From: Methanomassiliicoccales archaeon
GTDB lineage: Archaea; Thermoplasmatota; Thermoplasmata; Methanomassiliicoccales; JACIVX01
Assembly: GCA_028679985.1 (NCBI GenBank)
Contig: JAJRAH010000121.1
Coordinates: forward strand, 1 to 19,222
Length of the DNA: 19,222 bases
Direction: 5' to 3'
Of this stretch, positions 8,780 to 16,304 are shown piece after piece (positions within the stretch are counted from its first letter, which is position 1; every line of letters starts with the position of its first letter). The translations under genes were made by a program, and so were the position numbers. Under the pieces are notes generated by a model. It saw only the letters and a program-made list of their open reading frames with translations, was not told where the DNA came from and did not search any database.

Positions 8780-8798
8780 TGTAGCTATCACTGCTACA
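8780..8798. promoter_or_regulatory. Inverted repeat, candidate TrmB operator
   Basis: TGTAGC-N7-GCTACA, a perfect dyad with 6-bp arms, between the TrmB start (8770) and the shared TATA region. Known TrmB-family operators are dyads of similar size and spacing, so this is a natural binding site. It lies downstream of the regulator's own TATA box, a position suited to autorepression, and just upstream of the lipid operon's TATA box, a position suited to activation. Binding is not shown by sequence. Confidence 0.5.
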
Positions 8799-8800
8799 TA

Positions 8801-8810
8801 ACTATTAAAT
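8801..8810. promoter_or_regulatory. TATA-like element between trmB and tes
   Basis: ACTATTAAAT on the plus strand; the minus strand reads ATTTAATAGT. It can serve both directions. Plus-strand initiation would fall near 8830, shortly before the ribosome binding site of the radical SAM gene. Minus-strand initiation would fall near 8780, inside the dyad and close to the regulator's ATG. Confidence 0.45.
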
Positions 8811-8845
8811 GATTGCTTGCTCAATGCCAATGGCGGTGCATACGA

Positions 8846-10396
8846 TTGATAGTCAAGCATAGCGCGCTTCCGAAAGGGCTTCCGAAGACGACCGGATCGA
8901 TCTGTCCGGAATGCGGAAAGATCATCTCGGCAACGATATTCCAGTCGGGCGAGAAGGTCTTGATTGAGAAGACCTGCCCCGAGCATGGGAAGTTCACTGA
9001 TGTGTACTGGTCGGATGCCGAACTCTACCTCAAGGCGGAGAAATTCGCGTTCGACGGCGTTGGCGTTACGAACCCGTTGATAACAGGTGCAAAGGTCTGC
9101 CCGAACGAATGCGGTCTTTGCGACCTTCACCTGAGCCATACCTCACTTGCGAACGTCGATCTCACCAACAGGTGCAATCTGAAATGCCCGATCTGCTTCG
9201 CGAATGCGAATGCTGCGGGCTATGTCTACGAACCGTCCTATGAACAGATAGTCGCGATGCTGGAGAACCTGAGGAACGAGAAACCTGTCCCGTGCCCTGC
9301 AGTGCAGTTCTCGGGCGGAGAGCCGACGATCTATCCGAGATTCTTCGACGTGATAAGGAAGGCTAAGGAACTTGGCTTCGCGCAGATTCAAATCGCGACG
9401 AACGGCATCAAAATAGCCAACGAAGAGGGATTCATCGAGAAAGCCACGGAGGCAGGACTCAACACGATATACCTTCAATTCGACGGCCTCAAAGAGGACA
9501 TCTACGTTTCCACGCGTGGGAAACCGCTCCTGGAGACGAAGATGAGGGCGATCGAGAAGGTCAGGAAGCTGGAGAAGCATCCGTCGATCGTCCTCGTCCC
9601 GACAGTAGTCAAGGGAGTGAACGACGACCAGGTGGGTCCCATACTGAAGTTCGCAGTCGAGAACTCGGACGTCATAAGAGGCGTCAATTTCCAGCCTGTG
9701 GCTTTCACGGGTCGGATAAGCAGGGAGGAGATCCAGAAGCACAGATACACTCTGACCGATCTCGTCCATGACGTGGAGAAGCAGACCGGCTTCGCTACAA
9801 AGGAGGATTGGTATCCCGTTCCAACCGTCGTACCGATATCGACGCTCGTGTCCGCTCTGGTCGATCAGCCCAAGGTCACGTTCACTTCACACCCGCACTG
9901 CGGCCTGGCTACGTATCTTTTCGTTCAGGACGGGAACAAAGTCGTCCCCTTGACGAGGTTCGTAGACGTGGAGCCGTTGTTCGCCGAACTGTACAAGCTG
10001 TCAGAGAAGACAGAGAAATCCAAGGTGAAGTTTCCGGCCAAAGTGAAGGCGCTCAACATTCTGAGGAAATACATCCACAAGGATAAGGCGCCAGAAGGAC
10101 TGGACCTCGTCAAGTTCCTGAGAATGATGGGGACCGTGTTCGGCGACTCGACCAAAGAGGGATTGACACAGTTCTCATGGAAGATGCTGTTCATAGGAGG
10201 CATGCACTTCCAGGACGCATACAACTACGACATCGAAAGGGTCAAGAGATGCGTCATCCACTACGCCGTGCCAGATGGGAGGATAATCCCGTTCTGTGCC
10301 TACAACGGCGGCCCGACCTACAGAGAAGAGGTGGAGAAGAAGTTCTCCGTCCCCATCGAGGAATGGAGGAAGACGAAGGGATCGGAGTTCACCTAG
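8846..10396 (+). CDS. tes: Radical SAM enzyme, tetraether synthase (Tes)-like
   Basis: Probable archaeal lipid C-C coupling enzyme, joining two dialkylglycerol ether lipids tail to tail into GDGT membrane-spanning lipids (known for the MJ0619/Tes family). 516 residues. Seen: an N-terminal four-Cys knuckle (CPEC at 20-23, C44 in CPEHG) of rubredoxin type, an auxiliary cluster motif CPNECGLC (85-92) followed by HLSHTS, the radical SAM motif CNLKCPIC (C110, C114, C117), a GGEP-type SAM motif near 157, and a C-terminal region with conserved Cys at 352, 469 and 484 (FCAYNGGPTYR). The TTG at 8846 has GGCGGTG just upstream; an earlier in-frame TTG at 8813 would add 11 residues without a good ribosome site. 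It leads an operon with a ferredoxin and geranylgeranyl reductase. Paralogues acting on other lipid bridges or on pterins exist, so the exact reaction is inferred. Confidence 0.88.
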   Translation: MIVKHSALPKGLPKTTGSICPECGKIISATIFQSGEKVLIEKTCPEHGKFTDVYWSDAELYLKAEKFAFDGVGVTNPLITGAKVCPNECGLCDLHLSHTSLANVDLTNRCNLKCPICFANANAAGYVYEPSYEQIVAMLENLRNEKPVPCPAVQFSGGEPTIYPRFFDVIRKAKELGFAQIQIATNGIKIANEEGFIEKATEAGLNTIYLQFDGLKEDIYVSTRGKPLLETKMRAIEKVRKLEKHPSIVLVPTVVKGVNDDQVGPILKFAVENSDVIRGVNFQPVAFTGRISREEIQKHRYTLTDLVHDVEKQTGFATKEDWYPVPTVVPISTLVSALVDQPKVTFTSHPHCGLATYLFVQDGNKVVPLTRFVDVEPLFAELYKLSEKTEKSKVKFPAKVKALNILRKYIHKDKAPEGLDLVKFLRMMGTVFGDSTKEGLTQFSWKMLFIGGMHFQDAYNYDIERVKRCVIHYAVPDGRIIPFCAYNGGPTYREEVEKKFSVPIEEWRKTKGSEFT

Positions 10397-10407
10397 AGGT
10401 GCCTGAT

Positions 10408-10581
10408 ATGCTGGTGACGATCGAGAAATGCATGCACTGCGGCGCCTGCGTCGGGACATGTCCTGAGAACGCGATCTACCTCAACGATGTCTTGCTGGAG
10501 TTCAACTCCGACTGCACGCGATGTGGAAGATGCGTAAGAATGTGTCCGGTCGGCGCGCTGAAGCTGGAGGCGAAGGCATGA
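10408..10581 (+). CDS. 2[4Fe-4S] ferredoxin
   Basis: 57-residue electron carrier with two complete cluster motifs: C8-x2-C11-x2-C14-x3-C18-P and C36-x2-C39-x2-C42-x3-C46-P. ATG 10408 follows GAGGTG (10396-10401). Its stop overlaps the start of the next gene (ATGA at 10578-10581), so the two are probably translationally coupled. In Methanosarcina acetivorans, a ferredoxin encoded next to geranylgeranyl reductase is needed for full lipid saturation; the same pairing here makes it the likely donor for that reductase. Its position directly after the radical SAM gene makes it a candidate donor for that enzyme too (inference). Confidence 0.93.
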   Translation: MLVTIEKCMHCGACVGTCPENAIYLNDVLLEFNSDCTRCGRCVRMCPVGALKLEAKA

Positions 10582-11765
10582 AGCATGAATATGATGTCGT
10601 CGTTGTCGGCGCCGGTCCGGCTGGCAGCATGACGGCGAAGCATGCCGCACAGAACGGCGCGAAGGTCCTCATGATCGAGAAGAGGCAGGAGATCGGATCG
10701 CCGGTCAGATGCGGGGAAGGGATCTCCAGGGGCTCGCTGAACGAGGTAGGCATAACACCGGACAAGAAATGGATCGCAACGGAGGTCGACGGCGCGATAA
10801 TCGTATCGCCGAACGGCCACCAGTTCGTCATCAACGAGAAGCAGGCGGGGAACGAAGTGGGGATGGTTCTTGAGAGGGACATGTTCGACAAGGCGCTGGC
10901 GGCGGAAGCGGCGAAAGCCGGCGCTGAGATACTCCTCAAGACATCCGCGTTGGGACTGATCAAAGAGGAGAACACGGTCAAGGGAGTGAAGGCGATCTCG
11001 TACGGCAAGGCGATCGACATCAGGGCCGGATGCGTTGTTGGCGCGGACGGTTACGAATCGCAAGTAGGAAGGTGGGCGGGGATAGACACCATCTTGAAGC
11101 CGGCTGATATCACATCCTGCTTCCAGTACAGGCTGACGAACATCAAACACAACTACAGGTATTGCGAATTCATCATAGGGAGCGCTGCCCCGGGCGGCTA
11201 CGTCTGGATATTCCCCAAAGACGACCACACAGCGAACGTAGGGATAGGCGTCCTTCTGTCGAGATTGAAGAAGCCCGGTGAAGTGAAGGGATACCTGGAC
11301 AGGTTCATACAGAAGGACGAAAGGCTCAGGAACGGCCAGCCGCTCGACTCCGTCAGCGGCGCCGTCTCGGTATCGCCCCCAATCGAGAGAACGATCGCTG
11401 ATGGCTTGCTGCTCGTCGGAGACGCGGCCAGGGTGATAGACCCGATTACTGGCGGAGGGATAGCGAACGGTTGCGTCACCGGCGTGTGCGCGGGAAAGGT
11501 CCTCGGGAAGGCGGCTCGGGACGGGGACTTCAGCTCCGCGATCCTCGAAGAGTACGAGAGGCTCTGGAGGGACAAGCTGGAGAACAAGCTATGGCGCAAC
11601 TGGATGGCAAAAGAGAAGCTGATTACCCTCTCGGACAAGACCCTGGACGACTTGGTTCAGACGCTCTCGGAATCTGGCATCGACAAGCTGTCGGTGCACA
11701 ACATACTGAAGGTCATAAGGGACAGACATCCCGAATTGGTGAAGGAGTTCGAGAACCTAATCTGA
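10578..11765 (+). CDS. ggr: Geranylgeranyl reductase (archaeal lipid saturation)
   Basis: 395-residue FAD-dependent reductase that hydrogenates the geranylgeranyl double bonds of archaeal ether lipids, at the membrane face. Seen: an FAD Rossmann motif GAGPAG (11-16) with an acidic E at the end of strand 2, PVRCGEG (42-48) with the family's catalytic-region Cys45, PGGYVWIFPK (about 205-214), which is the GGR substrate-channel signature, and the second FAD motif GDAARVIDPITGGGI (about 281-295). The length is normal for the family. ATG 10578 has GGAGG at 10566-10570. Last gene of the tes-ferredoxin-ggr operon; its 3' end overlaps the convergent mevalonate kinase gene by 9 bp, so the two transcripts meet here. 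Confidence 0.94.
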   Translation: MKHEYDVVVVGAGPAGSMTAKHAAQNGAKVLMIEKRQEIGSPVRCGEGISRGSLNEVGITPDKKWIATEVDGAIIVSPNGHQFVINEKQAGNEVGMVLERDMFDKALAAEAAKAGAEILLKTSALGLIKEENTVKGVKAISYGKAIDIRAGCVVGADGYESQVGRWAGIDTILKPADITSCFQYRLTNIKHNYRYCEFIIGSAAPGGYVWIFPKDDHTANVGIGVLLSRLKKPGEVKGYLDRFIQKDERLRNGQPLDSVSGAVSVSPPIERTIADGLLLVGDAARVIDPITGGGIANGCVTGVCAGKVLGKAARDGDFSSAILEEYERLWRDKLENKLWRNWMAKEKLITLSDKTLDDLVQTLSESGIDKLSVHNILKVIRDRHPELVKEFENLI

Positions 11766-12683
11766 TAGAGTGACGCCTCTAGCCCCGGTCCTGACCACAT
11801 AGGGGACTCCTCCCCTCTTTCTTATCGCCTCGCAGACATCGGCGGGTCGATCGGTGAGCGCGATCATGCTGCCACCGCCACCGGCACCGGTGAGCTTGGC
11901 CCCGTACGAGTGCGGCAGCGATGCCCTGATCAGCTTGTTGAGCGCCGGCGAGGAGACGCCGAGAATCGCAAGGAGTTTCTGATTCCGGGTCATCAATTCC
12001 CCGAGCCCTACCTTGTCCCCCGTCCTGAGCATCCTGAGTCCTTCGGTGGTGAGCTGCCCTATCTCCTCGATTATCTCCATCCCGAACCTGCTTCTGTCGG
12101 CGAAACGCTTGACTTTCGCTACGAGCGGCCCGGTGCGCCCGATGATGCCGGTGTATCCGACGACAATATCCATCTCCGGGACTTCGCAGTTATGCACGTA
12201 CCATTCTCTCTCGTCCTTCTCGATGTGCCAGAGTAGGTCAGGCCCTGGAGAATTGCCGATCAGAATCCCGCGACCGTGCGTGCAAGTCGAGGTGTCGATC
12301 GGGCTCGCTCTGCCCTGCACGACCGATTCGACTTCGAACCCGTTCCGGGCGACCACCTCCTCCTCGTAGTCACCATTCAACCCTGAGAGCGCTGCGAGTG
12401 TGGCTACGGTGACAGCGGCGGACGATCCGAGACCCGAGCCTGAAGGTAGGCCGGAATTGATCTGAATGGACACCGGACTGGAATCCCACGCGATTCTCAA
12501 CGCTGCCAACACGTACGAGTGTTGCCGGTCGGAGAGCGGCTCTCCGTTGACGGAGAAACTAGCTGATGGGACGATGGTACAGATCAAGCGGAGATCGATA
12601 GCAAGAGCGATCGCCGGCTGCCCGAAGACAACGGCGTGCTCTCCCATCAGTATGAGCTTGCCTGGCGCTGAAGCCGTGACCAT
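11757..12683 (-). CDS. mvk: Mevalonate kinase
   Basis: GHMP kinase phosphorylating mevalonate to mevalonate 5-phosphate for isoprenoid, and hence ether-lipid, synthesis. 308 residues, usual for archaeal enzymes. Seen: N-terminal PGKLILMGEHAVV (7-19), the phosphate-binding loop GLPSGSGLGSSAA (78-90), the catalytic-Asp region RASPIDTSTCTHG (D130), and the C-terminal KLTGAGGGGSMIAL motif. The intact motifs fit true mevalonate kinase rather than mevalonate-3-kinase of Thermoplasmatales. It is 25 bp after the MFS gene on the same strand. A TTTAAT element at 12709-12714, about 28 nt before ATG 12683 and overlapping the MFS stop, could also give it its own nearly leaderless promoter. Tail-to-tail overlap with ggr places it physically with the lipid genes. 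Confidence 0.94.
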   Translation of the reverse strand: MVTASAPGKLILMGEHAVVFGQPAIALAIDLRLICTIVPSASFSVNGEPLSDRQHSYVLAALRIAWDSSPVSIQINSGLPSGSGLGSSAAVTVATLAALSGLNGDYEEEVVARNGFEVESVVQGRASPIDTSTCTHGRGILIGNSPGPDLLWHIEKDEREWYVHNCEVPEMDIVVGYTGIIGRTGPLVAKVKRFADRSRFGMEIIEEIGQLTTEGLRMLRTGDKVGLGELMTRNQKLLAILGVSSPALNKLIRASLPHSYGAKLTGAGGGGSMIALTDRPADVCEAIRKRGGVPYVVRTGARGVTLSD

Positions 12684-12708
12684 CCAGACTTCTATACACT
12701 TCTTCGGA

Positions 12709-13920
12709 TTAAACGCTTTCCCCCTTCGATTTCACCCTCTCCGATCTCCTGGGGTCTCTTCCCTTCAGCAAGAGGGCGCTAGATAGGATGAGGAAGCCAC
12801 CTGCGACGAGGAAGGGAACGAGACCTACCGATCCTGCGCTGGATCCCGGAAGGAGAGTGAGCACGACTGGTCCGACGACGAACCCCGCGTCGCTCATCGT
12901 CCTGAAAATGCCCATGGCCGTCCCGAGCTGATTCCCGCCGGCTATGTCCGTGACCCATGCTATTATCGGGCCGGACAATCCGAAGGAGAAGCCAAGCATG
13001 ATCAGGATCCCCGCGAAGCTCAAGAAGTCCTGCGTAAACGGTATCAGGATTATGGATAGACCGGCGAGAAAGACGCTCGCGAACATGAACGTCCTGCGAC
13101 CGTACTTATCGGTCAAGGAGCCCGCGGGCATCATGATCACGAAATTGGCGAAGGCCGACAGCGTGAGGACGATGCCCAGTGTCGCCGCCGTCATGCCGAG
13201 GTTCGAATAGGCGTATAATGGAACGAGCGTTGACGTTATCCCCATTCTCCCGACGAAGATGGCGAATATCGCAATGCATATCGCCACGAATGTGTAGTTC
13301 TTGAATAGGTCCTTGATCTGCCCGATGCTTACCTTGGACCCCTCTCCGACCATCTTGTCCCTGAAGGCACGCTCGTTCACCCCGAACTGGATCAGGAAGT
13401 AGCAGAAGGCGGCACATCCCGCGTAGAAGAAGAAGGGCGCCGAGAGCCCGATTGTCTCCCCGACGTACCCTCCGATCGCCGGCCCGCTGACGGAGCCGAG
13501 GATGAACATGCCGAGATAGAAGCTCATGTACTTCCCCCGCTTCCTCTCCGGCGCTATTCTGCCCATGCACGTGAAAGAAGTCGTGGAATACATCGCGGAA
13601 CCGACGCCCTCGAGAATCCTGCCGACCAGGAGCATCCAATAGTCGACTGCGAAGCCGCACACGAGGGACGCGAAGAACACGATCGCGATGCCGTAGATCA
13701 TGAATCGCTTCATGCCGAAGCGGTCCACCATCATTCCCGTCGGGACGTCCATGATCAGTCTTGCGATCCCGAATCCTGAGATAAGCGCCCCCACCATGAA
13801 CAGAGAAACGTCGAAGCTGAGGGCGTAGAGCGGCAGAATCGGTGAGACGAGCGAGACGCCGAGCATCACGAAGTACGCTACTACCGAAAGAATCAGAGTG
13901 CACCGCACCTCGCGATTCAT
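12709..13920 (-). CDS. MFS transporter
   Basis: About 403-residue, 12-helix major facilitator superfamily permease. Seen: a motif-A-like loop after helix 2 (DVPTGMMVDRFGMKRF), a second copy in the C-terminal half (GSLTDKYGRRTF), a GRILEGVGSAMYSTTS motif B/C region, and a GPAIGG turn in helix 5. The substrate cannot be read from sequence; the overall look is that of the drug/metabolite efflux (DHA-like) branch. ATG 13920 has GGTGG close upstream; a GTG at 13929 would add three residues. It sits within a minus-strand run, 44 bp after a hypothetical gene and 25 bp before mevalonate kinase, but nothing ties it functionally to isoprenoids. Confidence 0.92.
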   Translation of the reverse strand: MNREVRCTLILSVVAYFVMLGVSLVSPILPLYALSFDVSLFMVGALISGFGIARLIMDVPTGMMVDRFGMKRFMIYGIAIVFFASLVCGFAVDYWMLLVGRILEGVGSAMYSTTSFTCMGRIAPERKRGKYMSFYLGMFILGSVSGPAIGGYVGETIGLSAPFFFYAGCAAFCYFLIQFGVNERAFRDKMVGEGSKVSIGQIKDLFKNYTFVAICIAIFAIFVGRMGITSTLVPLYAYSNLGMTAATLGIVLTLSAFANFVIMMPAGSLTDKYGRRTFMFASVFLAGLSIILIPFTQDFLSFAGILIMLGFSFGLSGPIIAWVTDIAGGNQLGTAMGIFRTMSDAGFVVGPVVLTLLPGSSAGSVGLVPFLVAGGFLILSSALLLKGRDPRRSERVKSKGESV

Positions 13921-13964
13921 GTCTACCACCCGGATCGTCGAGGGGTATTGCTCCGCTCAATCCT

Positions 13965-14483
13965 TCAAAGATTGTATTTCGCGGCCGCTTCGACGACTGC
14001 GTCGTTCGGTGTCTTCCCGGCCAAATCCTTCCTCGGCGCGTTCCACCACATCTCTTCGAACTCGATCACCGCATCGTTCAGCTTCTTCTCATCCTTGAAC
14101 TTCGTTCCCTTCGCTGCGGCGAAGTCATCCTGGAACTGCTGAAGCAGATCCATGTTGTACTGCTGGTTGACGACCGTCACCGCGAGATAGTCGTCCAGAT
14201 TCTTGGCGAAAAGGAGGGACAGATCCTCAGGCACGATATCCATGATCATGTCCAAGAGAGCGTTCGAGAGCGTGAGAAACATCAGCTCCCGCTTCGAATC
14301 CTCCGCCAGATCCTCTTCGTTTATCACGGAAGCCAGACTGGAGAACCAAACGTCCCTAAGCACGTAGGATCGAGAGGGGTTCTTTCCGAAGAGGATCTCC
14401 TCTACGCTTATCTCGTCCTCTACTTTCTTCGCAGCAGTCTTTCTCGTCTTCTTGACCGTCTTCGACCCTTTCTGTCCTGACAA
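13965..14483 (-). CDS. Uncharacterised acidic protein with basic N-terminal tail
   Basis: 172 residues, no recognised family. The first 20 residues are Lys/Thr-rich and probably disordered (KGSKTVKKTRKTAAKK). The rest is predicted mainly helical and acidic, with no membrane segment, signal or Cys cluster. The C-terminus has a short motif, NAPRKDLAGKTPNDAV, of a kind seen at the ends of several unrelated protein families, so it is not diagnostic. The start is TTG 14483 with a strong AGGAGG 8 nt upstream that overlaps the stop region of the preceding gene. Spacing (12 bp) suggests co-transcription with the CCG-domain protein. Confidence 0.75.
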   Translation of the reverse strand: MSGQKGSKTVKKTRKTAAKKVEDEISVEEILFGKNPSRSYVLRDVWFSSLASVINEEDLAEDSKRELMFLTLSNALLDMIMDIVPEDLSLLFAKNLDDYLAVTVVNQQYNMDLLQQFQDDFAAAKGTKFKDEKKLNDAVIEFEEMWWNAPRKDLAGKTPNDAVVEAAAKYNL

Positions 14484-14495
14484 TTCTTCATCCTC

Positions 14496-15170
14496 CTAGT
14501 CCAGCGCTGCGGCGACCATATCCACCAGGTCCCGCACCTTCCATGAAGGGATATCGCCCGTCTTTATGCTATCCTCGATGTTCTGCTCGCACCATGGGCA
14601 GCATGGAACCATCGTTTCCGCGCCCGTCTCCATCACCATCTCAAGTCTCGTCGCACCGATCGTGGTCGCAAGGTTCGGCATTGCGGTCTTGACTCCTCCG
14701 CCGGAGCCGCGACAGGCGGAGTTCTCCCTGATCCGACTCATCTCTACGAGTTTGACGCCTGGTATCGATCCACGGACTCTTCTCGGCCGGTCGTACGCTC
14801 CTCCAGTCCTCACGAGATGGCACGAGTCGTGATACGTCACTGCTACCACGTCCTCAGAGACCTCCTTCAATTTCAACTTACCTTCTCGAATAGCCTTCCC
14901 GAATATCTCCGATACATGTACGATCTCGATGCCCAAGTCGCCGAACCACTCCCTGCAGTCCTCCTTCCAAGTCTTGAAGCATCTCGCGCACGTGACCACA
15001 ATCCTCTTCGCCCCCGCTTTCTTCATCGCATCGATGTTCGCCTGTGCCATCTCCCTGAAGAGCGTGACCTTGCCGACTCTGAGAAGTGGAGACGCGCAAC
15101 ATCTTTCCTCCTTTCCAAGGTACCCGATCTTCTCCCCCATCGCAGCGTAGATCTTCATCACGTTCTCCAC
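14496..15170 (-). CDS. CCG-domain Fe-S protein (HdrB/LutA-like), N-terminally short
   Basis: 224-residue (Fe-S)-binding protein of the cysteine-rich CCG family found in heterodisulfide reductase HdrB/HdrD, LutA and GlpC. Seen: EERCCASPLLR (C24, C25), CARC (C61, C64), HDSC (C117), CRGSGGG (C153) and CCPWC (C190, C191, C194). Two oddities: the family's first Cys motif (a FxxGC near the N-terminus, about 20-30 residues before the CC) is absent, because the preceding gene's stop TAG closes the frame just upstream. The second CCG is CRG. It starts at GTG 15170, 6 bp after the aminotransferase; ATG 15158, with GGAG 6 nt upstream, is an equally good start. It probably acts in electron transfer or disulfide/thiol chemistry, but whether both cluster sites are functional is uncertain. 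Confidence 0.85.
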   Translation of the reverse strand: MENVMKIYAAMGEKIGYLGKEERCCASPLLRVGKVTLFREMAQANIDAMKKAGAKRIVVTCARCFKTWKEDCREWFGDLGIEIVHVSEIFGKAIREGKLKLKEVSEDVVAVTYHDSCHLVRTGGAYDRPRRVRGSIPGVKLVEMSRIRENSACRGSGGGVKTAMPNLATTIGATRLEMVMETGAETMVPCCPWCEQNIEDSIKTGDIPSWKVRDLVDMVAAALD

Positions 15171-15176
15171 GAGATT

Positions 15177-16304
15177 CTATGCGAGATGTTCCACGACTGA
15201 TCCGACGACCTCAATCCCTCTGGAGATGTCATCCTCCGATGCTGCATACGAGAAGCGCAGATGCCTTTCCCCGAGAAGTCCGAATGCTGATCCAGGCGAG
15301 CTGATGACGCCGGCCCGGGCTATCGCCTCCGCTAATTCCCTCGAGGGCATATCAAGGTCGTAACGAGGGAATGCGTAGAACGCTCCCGAAGGCAGCATGC
15401 AGGAGAATCCGGGGATCTTGTTGAGGAGGGACACCATCCTTCTCCTCCTGGCGTCCATGATTGGGAGAATCCTGGCGATGAACTTGTCTTTGTACGGCAG
15501 CGCCGCCGTGACTGCCTGCTGTATCGGAGTCGCCGGGCAAGCAAGGAGGTAGTATTGCATCTTCGACAGCTCATTCAGCAACTCCTCGTTCGCCATCAGA
15601 TAACCGATCCGCCAACCCGGGACGGCGAGGGACTTTGAGAAGGAACTCACGACGATCGATACATCGAGATCTCCGGCGAAGGTGAAATGCTTCGAATCGT
15701 AGACGAAGTCTTCGTAAACCTCGTCAGAGATTATCATCATCCTTCTATCTCGAGCCAAGTCCAGCAATCCGCCGAATACCTCCTTCGAGATGACGGCTCC
15801 CGTGGGATTGGACGGACTGTTCACCACAATCGCCTTCGTCTTCGGAGTGACGAGTTCCTGGAGCTCAGACATATTCGGCATGAAATCGGATTCCTCGCGA
15901 AGCGCGTAGGGGATCGGTCTCGCTCCGACAAGGGTGGCGTCGGGTGCGTAAAGGACGAATCCGGGATCGGGGACGAGGACTTCGTCCCCTGGGTCGAGCA
16001 GCACTTGATAGATCGCCATGATCCCTTCGGTCGCTCCGCCGGTGACGAGCACGTTCTTTGCGGTGATCGAATTTGAGTGCGCAATCTCTTTTGAGGCGAT
16101 CAGCTCGCGAAGCTCCATCAAGCCAGACGTGGGGCCATACTTGCTGCTGCCGGACGTACACGCTTTCTTCAGCGCCTCCCTCGCTTCCTCAGGTGGATCG
16201 AAGTCGAGCTCTCCTAGCCCGAGGTTTATCGCCCCTTCCGCCGCCATCTCGAAGATCTCGCGAATGCCGGAGGGACGGACGTCCATAGAACGTTTGGACA
16301 CCAT
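15177..16304 (-). CDS. Class I aminotransferase (PLP-dependent)
   Basis: 375-residue fold-type I aminotransferase, cytoplasmic, of the aspartate/aromatic/alanine-type group. Seen: GATEGIM (90-96, phosphate-side loop), NSPSNPTGAV (162-171) with Asn166, SDEVYEDF (193-200) with Asp194 and Tyr197, the PLP Schiff-base Lys224 in SSFSKSLAVPGWRIGY, and the substrate-carboxylate Arg350 in HLRFSYA. Amino-acid specificity cannot be read from this. ATG 16304 fits the family N-terminus (KRSMDVRPSGIREIFE). The frame stays open to an ATG at 16430 preceded by AGGAAG, but the extra 42 residues are not family-like. First gene of a minus-strand run with the CCG protein 6 bp downstream. Confidence 0.92.
   Translation of the reverse strand: MVSKRSMDVRPSGIREIFEMAAEGAINLGLGELDFDPPEEAREALKKACTSGSSKYGPTSGLMELRELIASKEIAHSNSITAKNVLVTGGATEGIMAIYQVLLDPGDEVLVPDPGFVLYAPDATLVGARPIPYALREESDFMPNMSELQELVTPKTKAIVVNSPSNPTGAVISKEVFGGLLDLARDRRMMIISDEVYEDFVYDSKHFTFAGDLDVSIVVSSFSKSLAVPGWRIGYLMANEELLNELSKMQYYLLACPATPIQQAVTAALPYKDKFIARILPIMDARRRRMVSLLNKIPGFSCMLPSGAFYAFPRYDLDMPSRELAEAIARAGVISSPGSAFGLLGERHLRFSYAASEDDISRGIEVVGSVVEHLA

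Noticed and set aside
8771..9139. Upstream extension of the TrmB reading frame (to 369 residues)
   Set aside because: It overlaps the divergent radical SAM gene, crosses the promoter and dyad, and its sequence is not like any TrmB N-terminus. ATG 8770 gives a normal start.
10521..10577. Longer geranylgeranyl reductase start
   Set aside because: The extra 19 residues lie inside the ferredoxin gene in another frame. ATG 10578, with GGAGG upstream, begins right before the FAD-binding strand, as expected.
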